This document shows positions 57,826 through 64,000 of a stretch of DNA of 64,000 bases, one piece after another. Below the pieces are notes generated by a model, which was not told the origin of the DNA, did not search any database, and saw only the letters and a program-made list of their open reading frames with translations. Where the stretch lies: the NCBI RefSeq assembly GCF_900465055.1, contig NZ_LS483250.1, positions 992,001 to 1,056,000 on the forward strand. Reading direction: 5' to 3'. Position numbers and translations under genes: made by a program. Source of the DNA: Moritella yayanosii. Its GTDB lineage: Bacteria > Pseudomonadota > Gammaproteobacteria > Enterobacterales > Moritellaceae. Within the stretch, counting starts at the first letter, position 1. Each line of letters starts with the position of its first letter.

Positions 57826-57861
57826 GAATAACGCTAGGCACTTAATTAGCTAGCGTTATTC
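57826..57861. terminator. Bidirectional terminator after the porin-like gene
   Basis: GAATAACGCTAG (57826-57837), 12-base loop, CTAGCGTTATTC (57850-57861): perfect 12-bp stem between the convergent porin-like gene and the next minus-strand gene. No long T-run. Confidence 0.65.
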
Positions 57862-57867
57862 ATGTCA

Positions 57868-58530
57868 TCATGCTTCGGTTTGAGCTTCGACTATGTCGGC
57901 AATAATCTGCATGCGCTCTGCGCCCGTTATACTAAGATAAAGACGACTAACGCGAACAGCATAACCAAACTTATCTTTACCCAATGCTTTAACCAATTCG
58001 GGTAATAATATTGCGTCGAGATGAAACGTTTTTATATAATGTTCGATTGCATGCTCAACACTGACAAAGTCGGTACCATCAAAGGTAAAACCACCAGCCT
58101 CATCATCGGCAGCAAGCGGGATTCCGTCAACACACAACGGCCAACCTGAATAGTTAACCCTATCTTTTGTCATGGTATACATCATCCAGGCGCTACGTTT
58201 AAAACCTTCAAATGCCGCACCTTCAAATTCAGACTCTTGCAACTCTTGCTCAGTCCAATTTGAACCAATACTTAACGCTTTTTGATATTTACGCGTTAAC
58301 GCTGCCTTTACGGCATTGCGGTATTGATAAATAGACTGACAACGGGCCGTTTTAACAACCGACGTACATTCGGTGCACGCAGGCACCGATAAAGGATCAT
58401 GCGGCGCGTTATGTATATCATCGGCAGAAAATGGGATGTTAACATCACTATTAGATGGCTCGCCACAAAATAAACACGTGTAGCGAACATCAAACGGAAT
58501 GTCTATCTTAGGGTAATGATCAAATGACAT
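57868..58530 (-). CDS. Hypothetical protein with CxxC pairs
   Basis: A 220-residue cytoplasmic protein that I do not recognise. Near the N-terminus CLFCGEPSN (about 19-27) and CTECTSVVKTARC (about 52-64) could make a zinc ribbon. The rest is mixed helical/strand with no catalytic motif I know. It starts 9 bases after the rluF stop, so the two form one transcript; an rRNA- or ribosome-linked role is only suggested by context. Confidence 0.7.
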   Translation of the reverse strand: MSFDHYPKIDIPFDVRYTCLFCGEPSNSDVNIPFSADDIHNAPHDPLSVPACTECTSVVKTARCQSIYQYRNAVKAALTRKYQKALSIGSNWTEQELQESEFEGAAFEGFKRSAWMMYTMTKDRVNYSGWPLCVDGIPLAADDEAGGFTFDGTDFVSVEHAIEHYIKTFHLDAILLPELVKALGKDKFGYAVRVSRLYLSITGAERMQIIADIVEAQTEA

Positions 58531-58539
58531 TATATTGGA

Positions 58540-59751
58540 CTACTTCTTTTTCAACGACAGAGTACCTTTAACACGCGGCGCAGCTGGGCTAGCTTTGGTA
58601 GCATTAGCCAACTTGGCTTTTTCACGGTCAGCAATAATACTGAAACGTGTAGCAGGTTTTTTTCGTTCTTTTTTCTTTTCAGCCGAGTTAAAACGCGCTC
58701 TCGATGCAATTTGTTCATCAGAATAAGACGCTGGTTTATCTTGCAGAGCTATACCTGAAGACACATTAGATGAAACATCAGCATCAGACGATTTTTCATT
58801 TTGCGTCCAAAAATTAGACGCCGGTTCGTCGTTATTATCTAGATCAGCGACTGTTTCATCTTGACTCCAAACATCTGAACGTGCTTCATCATTCAAAACT
58901 TGACCAGGGGTTGCTGCATAGTCACCGTAGCCAAAACGCTTCTGACGAGCAGCACTGTTAACACCACGTTTTGAATGTTGGCCTTTTACCTTAGGCTTAA
59001 CTTGGCCATAATCAGACGCTTCTTCGGTACTGCTAGAACCTTCAACCATGGCGTTTATTTCTGCCATTTCATTATCCGTTAGCAAACGCCACTGGCCAGT
59101 CGCTAAACCTTTAATATCAATGTTCATGATACGGGTACGCGTGAGTGATTTTACTTGGAAACCAAAATGCTCACACATGCGTCGGATCTGCTGATTTAGA
59201 CCTTGCGTTAAAATTATTTTGAATTCAAAACGACCTTCGCGTGTTACTTTACAGGCTTTAGTGACGGTGTCTAAAATTGGCACACCGCGCGCCATACCAG
59301 TTAAAAATTTGTCTGTAACCGTGCTATCAACTTTAACAATATATTCTTTTTCATGCGCATTACCAGCACGTAGTATTTTATTAACAATATCACCGTCATT
59401 GGTTAAAAAGATAAGACCTTCTGAGGGTTTATCAAGACGACCAATTGGGAATATGCGTGTACTGTAGTCAATCAAATCAATTACATTGCCGTGAATGTGA
59501 CGCTCTGTTGTACACGTGATGCCTGCCGGTTTATTTAAAACAATGTAGATACGCTTTTGCTTGGCTTTTACTGGCTTACCGTTTACAGATACCATATCGC
59601 CATCTGACACTTTCGTCCCCATTTCAGGAATCTTACCGTTAATGGTTACGCGACCTTGTTCAATTAAGCGGTCAGCCTCACGGCGAGAGCAATAACCCGT
59701 GTCACTGATATATTTATTAAGTCGTGTTAGTTTGATGTCTTGTTGCGTCAT
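58540..59751 (-). CDS. rluF: 23S rRNA pseudouridine synthase RluF, extended C-terminus
   Basis: RluF makes pseudouridine 2604 (and 2605) of 23S rRNA. An S4 domain (RLNKYISDTGYCSRREADRL, about 10-29) is followed by the RsuA/RluB/E/F-type catalytic core with PIGRLDKPSEGLIFLTNDGD (catalytic Asp about 102) and LTQGLNQQIRRMCEHFGF. E. coli RluF is 290 residues; this one is 403. The extra ~150 C-terminal residues are low-complexity and charged (SDYGQVKPKVKGQHSKRG... and several DE- and Lys-rich tracts), typical of RNA-binding tails in marine bacteria. Confidence 0.92.
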   Translation of the reverse strand: MTQQDIKLTRLNKYISDTGYCSRREADRLIEQGRVTINGKIPEMGTKVSDGDMVSVNGKPVKAKQKRIYIVLNKPAGITCTTERHIHGNVIDLIDYSTRIFPIGRLDKPSEGLIFLTNDGDIVNKILRAGNAHEKEYIVKVDSTVTDKFLTGMARGVPILDTVTKACKVTREGRFEFKIILTQGLNQQIRRMCEHFGFQVKSLTRTRIMNIDIKGLATGQWRLLTDNEMAEINAMVEGSSSTEEASDYGQVKPKVKGQHSKRGVNSAARQKRFGYGDYAATPGQVLNDEARSDVWSQDETVADLDNNDEPASNFWTQNEKSSDADVSSNVSSGIALQDKPASYSDEQIASRARFNSAEKKKERKKPATRFSIIADREKAKLANATKASPAAPRVKGTLSLKKK

Positions 59752-60012
59752 GATAATTTATACTAATATTAAGGGGATTAGGAATTGCGAAAAGGTTTTG
59801 AGAATTTATACTTCAGAAAGACCGCAATTATGTCGGCGGAGTATAACAGAAGGCATTATTATCAAGCAATATTAGTGTATATATTTAACCTTTCAACTAA
59901 TTAATACTAATTCATCCGCAAATATTGGGTTTTTTTCGCGCTTCGTGGTACATTGCCCGCATTATTGGGTGACTATAATAACCCTCGTTATTTCAAGACA
60001 GAGCAAAGCACT

Positions 60013-60861
60013 ATGGCAGAATTAGGTAAGTTAAATACCTTAGAAATTATCAAAGAAACTGGATCGGGTTTCTACCTGGACGGCGGTGTATTAGGTGAAA
60101 TACTGTTGCCTTTTACAAACTCACCATTGGATATAGATATCGGTGATGAGCTTGAGGTATTTATCTACCTTGATTCAGAAGACCGTATCATTGCAACAAC
60201 GCAAAAAGTACTCGGTGCAGTTGGCGAATTCGTCATGCTAAAAGTAAAACAAGTAAACAATGTGGGTGCATTCCTTGATTGGGGTTTAGACAAAGATCTG
60301 TTAGTGCCATACAGTGAACAACGCATTCCATTACAAGTGGGTCGTGAATACCTTGTTGCTATCTATCTTGATCGCATTCATGGTCGTATTACAGCAACAA
60401 CAAAACTAGATCGCCATGTTGACAATACGCCAGCGCGATACAAAATACATGAGCAAGTTGAAATCACACCTGTTGATCCAACTGATCTGGGTTATAAAGT
60501 CATTGTAAATAACAGCCATTGGGGTGTTGTATACAAAAATGAAATGTTTAAGAAATTAAACCGTGGCGAAAAACAAAAAGCGTATATTCAAAAAGTACGT
60601 GAAGACGGTAAAATTGATATCTTACTGAATGAACCCGGTCACGGTAAAGTATCGGACTTTAGCCAAGTGTTATTGTCAGAACTGAATAAACATGGTGGTT
60701 TCATGCCAGTGACAGATAAAACTGACCCTGAAACAATTGCGCGTTTATTTGGTGTAAGTAAGAAAACATTCAAAAGCGCAGTAGGTCAATTATTCAAGAA
60801 AGGTATCATTGATATCGTGAAGACGGGTAACGTTGGTTTACAAGTTAAAGACAGTGAATAA
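60013..60861 (+). CDS. cvfB: CvfB-type S1 RNA-binding protein
   Basis: A 282-residue protein from ATG 60013; the frame is open from a TTG at 59953, but the ATG start MAELGKLNTLEIIKE fits the family. It has three S1-like domains in a row (LLPFTNSPLDIDIGDELEVFIY; FLDWGLDKDLLVPYSEQ in the second; the third near GVVYKNEMFKKLNRGEKQKAYI, each shown in part) and a C-terminal winged helix (TIARLFGVSKKTFKSAVGQLF). CvfB/YitL proteins bind RNA and affect virulence-related gene expression in Gram-positives; the role in gammaproteobacteria is not clear. Followed by a strong terminator. Confidence 0.87.
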   Translation: MAELGKLNTLEIIKETGSGFYLDGGVLGEILLPFTNSPLDIDIGDELEVFIYLDSEDRIIATTQKVLGAVGEFVMLKVKQVNNVGAFLDWGLDKDLLVPYSEQRIPLQVGREYLVAIYLDRIHGRITATTKLDRHVDNTPARYKIHEQVEITPVDPTDLGYKVIVNNSHWGVVYKNEMFKKLNRGEKQKAYIQKVREDGKIDILLNEPGHGKVSDFSQVLLSELNKHGGFMPVTDKTDPETIARLFGVSKKTFKSAVGQLFKKGIIDIVKTGNVGLQVKDSE

Positions 60862-60924
60862 ATCACGCTATAAATAGTGTTAGTCCTATCTATCAACGCC
60901 GATAATACTAATACTGATGATAAT

Positions 60925-60955
60925 AAAAATGGAAGCCAATTGGCTTCCATTTTTT
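60925..60955 (+). terminator. cvfB terminator
   Basis: AAAAATGGAAGCCAA (60925-60939) is directly followed by TTGGCTTCCATTTTT (60940-60954), a perfect palindrome with a tight loop and a T-run; the A-run on the other side lets it serve the convergent gene too. Confidence 0.9.
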
Positions 60956-60992
60956 GTTCTACGTTACTGTAATTTGAATGCTTAATGATGAA

Positions 60993-61358
60993 TTAATGAA
61001 CAATTTGCAAAATAGCAACGTTAGCTTGTTTATCCATTTCAGCAGAGCCTAGGATCATAATCAACTCATCATCAGAGTAAACAGATAAATCGTTTGCTTG
61101 TTCGATAATATCTTCCATAACAGGGTTCAAGTCACCGTCATGAACTCGGTGCCATTGATAAAAACTAATCAGTAAAACTTGTAACACGTAACCTTCATCT
61201 AATAAAGCTACGTCAATACCACTTTCCAATGCCACCGCTTCCAATGTGTCAATATCAAAGGAAACACTGCCGTCATCATCCAGTTCTAGTTCTAATGAAT
61301 CAAAATCAATCCCATCAGGGATACTAATTTCGACTCTAGTTAATGCGGAAATATCCAT
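60993..61358 (-). CDS. Small acidic hypothetical protein
   Basis: A 121-residue protein from ATG 61358 (MDISALTRVEIS), nine codons inside the open frame, preceded by AGGGAATGCTAT (AGGGA). It is very acidic (about a quarter Asp/Glu) with ELELDDDGSVSFDIDTLEAV and no Cys, TM or known motif. It lies downstream of clpA on the same strand and is convergent with cvfB. Its place suggests a co-transcribed helper or unrelated neighbour; function unknown. Confidence 0.65.
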   Translation of the reverse strand: MDISALTRVEISIPDGIDFDSLELELDDDGSVSFDIDTLEAVALESGIDVALLDEGYVLQVLLISFYQWHRVHDGDLNPVMEDIIEQANDLSVYSDDELIMILGSAEMDKQANVAILQIVH

Positions 61359-61440
61359 ATAGCATTCCCTCTTTAAGCCAAGCATAGCTACAAAATAACA
61401 CTAATTCGAAAAAAAACAAGCTTATACAGCATTCAACATA

Positions 61441-63714
61441 TTATGTTTCTGTTGCGGTTACCTTGGCAGTGGTAAATGTAAAAGCCAACTCATCACCTTT
61501 CAATTGAATATCAACCGCACCACCATTTGATAGTTTGCCAAACAAGATTTCATTCGCAAGGTTGCGCTTAATTTTATCTTGAATAACACGCGCCATTGGT
61601 CGTGCACCCATGGTTTTATCATACCCTTTATTCGCAAGCCATTTACGCGCATCGTTTGATACGTTCAATGTCACTTGCTTGTCATCAAGTTGGGCTTCTA
61701 ACTCAACTAAGAATTTATCCACCACCATATGAATAACATCCATATCTAAGTGATTAAACCAAATAATATTATCAAGACGGTTACGGAATTCAGGTGCGAA
61801 TATTTTATTCACTTCACCAAGCGCATCACTATTATTATCTTGCTCTTTAAAACCGATTGACTGGCGAACTGTTTCAGCGGCACCCGCATTCGTCGTCATC
61901 ACCAGTATAATATTACGGAAGTCCGCTTTACGGCCATTATTATCCGTTAACGTACCGTTATCCATGACTTGTAATAACAAGTTAAATACATCCGGATGGG
62001 CTTTTTCGATTTCATCTAAAAGCACAACTGCATGTGGCTGTTTGATAACCGCATCCGTTAATAAACCACCTTGATCATAACCAACATAACCAGGAGGCGC
62101 ACCGATCAGACGAGATACAGTATGACGTTCCATATACTCAGACATATCAAAACGAATTAGCTCAACACCCATTATTTTAGCTAAGCGTTGAGTCACCTCG
62201 GTTTTACCGACACCTGTTGGACCTGCAAATAAGAATGAACCAATTGGTTTAGTCTCAGCACCAAGACCAGAACGAGATAAACGGATCGCATCAGTGAGCA
62301 CTTCAATCGCTGGATCTTGACCAAACACAACCATCTTCAGGTTACGCTCTAAGTTTTTAAGCACATCACGATCGTTTGATGAAACTGATTTTTCAGGAAT
62401 TCGAGCCATTTTTGCAACAATAGACTCAATTTCACCGATACCAATTGTTTTCTTACGTTTATTCTCTGGTAATAAACGCTGTTTCGCCCCGGCTTCATCC
62501 ATTACATCAATTGCTTTATCAGGCAGTTGACGTTCGTTAATATACTTCGCAGATAATTCGGTGGCAGCACGTAGTGCTTTCGCGGTATAGCGTACATCAT
62601 GATGTTCTTCGTAACGTGATTTCAACCCTTGCAGGATCTTCACCGTATCATCAATAGAGGGTTCCATTATGTCTACTTTTTGGAAACGTCGTGCCAATGC
62701 ACTATCTTTTTCAAAAATCTGGCTATATTCAGCATAGGTCGTCGAGCCGATACAACGTAACGAACCATTACTGAGTAGTGGCTTAAGTAAGTTAGCGGCA
62801 TCAAGTTGTCCACCCGATGCGGCACCAGCACCGATGATGGTATGAATTTCATCAATGAACAAAATAGCATCATCATGTTTTTGTAACTGTTTCAATAATG
62901 ATTTAAAACGTTTTTCAAAGTCACCACGATATTTAGTACCAGCAAGCAGTGCACCGAGATCAAGAGAAAACACCTGGGTATTTTTCATTACGTCAGGCAC
63001 TTCTTTATTCACAATACGATATGCGAGACCTTCAGCTATTGCAGTTTTACCTACCCCAGCCTCACCCACTAACAATGGGTTGTTTTTACGACGGCGACAT
63101 AAGATTTGAATCGTACGAGTGAGTTCTTCATCGCGTCCAATTAATGGGTCAATGCGCCCTTCAACAACCAATTTATTTAAGTTCGCTGAGAAGTTTTCCA
63201 GTTTAGTCGATTGATCGTCACTATCATTAATCGCTTGTTCTGATGCATCCTGATTATCTTCAATCTCTGATTCTTCGTCGTTTTTACGAATACCATGGGA
63301 AATAAAATTAATCACGTCAAGACGGCTCATGCCTGATTTTTTCAAAATATAAGCAGCTTGTGACTCTTGTTCACTGAAAATAGCGACAAGCACATTGGCA
63401 CCTGTTACTTCATTATTTCCTGAAGATTGCACATGAAACACAGCACGTTGTAATACTCGCTGAAAACCAAGCGTAGGTTGTGTTTCTTTGTCTTCATCTG
63501 ACTCAGGTAAAATAGGTGTTGTCTGCTCTAAAAAAAGCAGTAATTCATCACGAATAGCATCGATATTACCAGAGCAGCCTTTAATTGCTTCGCAGGCCGA
63601 TTTGTTACTTAAGAGTGAAACCAGTAAGTGTTCGACCGTCATAAACTCATGGCGATTCTCACGTGCAGTTTTAAACGCTTCATTTAGCGTGATTTCAAGA
63701 TCTTTGCTTAACAT
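61441..63714 (-). CDS. clpA: ATP-dependent Clp protease ATPase subunit ClpA
   Basis: ClpA unfolds proteins and feeds them to ClpP, with ClpS directing N-end-rule substrates. ATG 63714 is preferred over 63720 because GGGAG lies six bases before it. The 757 residues have an N-domain (about 1-145), AAA1 with Walker [16 protein letters not shown] and Walker [17 protein letters not shown]2 with [16 protein letters not shown] and [20 protein letters not shown], and the IGL-type ClpP-binding region. E. coli ClpA has 758. It follows clpS by a 42-base gap. Confidence 0.97.
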   Translation of the reverse strand: MLSKDLEITLNEAFKTARENRHEFMTVEHLLVSLLSNKSACEAIKGCSGNIDAIRDELLLFLEQTTPILPESDEDKETQPTLGFQRVLQRAVFHVQSSGNNEVTGANVLVAIFSEQESQAAYILKKSGMSRLDVINFISHGIRKNDEESEIEDNQDASEQAINDSDDQSTKLENFSANLNKLVVEGRIDPLIGRDEELTRTIQILCRRRKNNPLLVGEAGVGKTAIAEGLAYRIVNKEVPDVMKNTQVFSLDLGALLAGTKYRGDFEKRFKSLLKQLQKHDDAILFIDEIHTIIGAGAASGGQLDAANLLKPLLSNGSLRCIGSTTYAEYSQIFEKDSALARRFQKVDIMEPSIDDTVKILQGLKSRYEEHHDVRYTAKALRAATELSAKYINERQLPDKAIDVMDEAGAKQRLLPENKRKKTIGIGEIESIVAKMARIPEKSVSSNDRDVLKNLERNLKMVVFGQDPAIEVLTDAIRLSRSGLGAETKPIGSFLFAGPTGVGKTEVTQRLAKIMGVELIRFDMSEYMERHTVSRLIGAPPGYVGYDQGGLLTDAVIKQPHAVVLLDEIEKAHPDVFNLLLQVMDNGTLTDNNGRKADFRNIILVMTTNAGAAETVRQSIGFKEQDNNSDALGEVNKIFAPEFRNRLDNIIWFNHLDMDVIHMVVDKFLVELEAQLDDKQVTLNVSNDARKWLANKGYDKTMGARPMARVIQDKIKRNLANEILFGKLSNGGAVDIQLKGDELAFTFTTAKVTATET

Positions 63715-63756
63715 AGGCATCTCCCTATAACTACGTGTTGCGTAATATTGCTATCA

Positions 63757-64000
63757 TTACGCTTGTTCCATGGTACATAATAAGGACTGTTCGTTATCTT
63801 TCGCATATTGCATCACCTGTGATACTTTTGTCTCGGCTATCTCAGCCGTAAATACACCACAAACACCCCTGCCCCGAGAATGGACAGTTAACATGATCTG
63901 GTTAGCCTTATCTATATCCATAGAAAAAAACCTTTGTAGTACATCTACAACGAAATCCATTGGAGTATAGTCATCATTATTCAAAAACACTTTGTAAAAC
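63757..64000 (-). CDS. clpS: ClpS adaptor, 5' end cut by window edge
   Basis: ClpS brings N-end-rule substrates to ClpAP. The visible 80 codons read [40 protein letters not shown] and end LLCTMEQA, close to residues 28-106 of E. coli ClpS. The frame continues past base 64000, so the true start is outside. NDDYTPM and the His in VHSRGRG are the substrate-pocket and ClpA-contact residues. Confidence 0.95.
   Translation of the reverse strand, partial: FYKVFLNNDDYTPMDFVVDVLQRFFSMDIDKANQIMLTVHSRGRGVCGVFTAEIAETKVSQVMQYAKDNEQSLLCTMEQA

Noticed and set aside
59953-60012. TTG at 59953 as start of cvfB
   Set aside because: The upstream 20 codons do not match the family N-terminus; ATG 60013 does.

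Overview
The window looks like a chromosomal segment of a marine gammaproteobacterium close to Moritella (order Alteromonadales). This is inferred from E. coli-like gene orders (letA-letB-rsmF; yceD-rpmF-plsX-fabD-fabG-acpP-fabF-mltG-tmk-holB-tatD; thrS-infC-rpmI-rplT with pheST-ihfA; clpS-clpA), AT-rich composition, a GlyGly-CTERM extracellular nuclease, and remnants of type VI secretion genes. No rRNA, tRNA or CRISPR was recognised.

Layout. 1-2.2 kb: the 5' end of a TnpB-type gene runs off the left edge, followed by a GC-rich selO unlike its surroundings. 2.4-9.9 kb: a 5'-nucleotidase-like enzyme, then the LetAB lipid-transport genes (LetA split in two) and the rRNA methyltransferase rsmF. 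10.2-15.6 kb: a three-gene cluster of a DUF2760 membrane protein and two divergent Hsp70s, the second with a long C-terminal extension. 15.7-26.6 kb, mostly minus strand: fatty-acid synthesis and replication genes, lacking fabH and pabC at their usual places. 26.6-30.5 kb: rluC and rne diverge around a long leader; RNase E carries two coding tandem-repeat arrays. 30.5-42.2 kb: a SulP transporter, then ihfA-pheT-pheS, a large GGDEF/EAL receptor, and rplT-rpmI-infC-thrS. infC appears to start at AUA overlapping the thrS stop, and thrS is preceded by a hairpin resembling the tRNA-Thr anticodon arm.

42.5-64 kb is more accessory: a DUF2797 protein, the alanine exporter AlaE, an ExeM-like nuclease, a degraded stretch with fused TssH(ClpV)/Hcp remnants, a high-molecular-weight FabG, an AraC-type regulator, a broken acyl-CoA synthetase, CutC, a NIF3/YqfO-like protein, a potassium channel, and a hybrid histidine kinase divergent from a PstS-like protein and a porin-like protein. 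The right end holds rluF, cvfB, an acidic orphan, clpA and the truncated clpS.

How the genes work together: most of the minus-strand blocks are housekeeping operons for lipid synthesis, translation and proteolysis. The least understood functional unit is the DUF2760-Hsp70-Hsp70 cluster; the histidine kinase/PstS-like/porin trio is the other candidate system. Starts were chosen from homolog length and Shine-Dalgarno spacing; protein families were recognised by eye and no database search was run.
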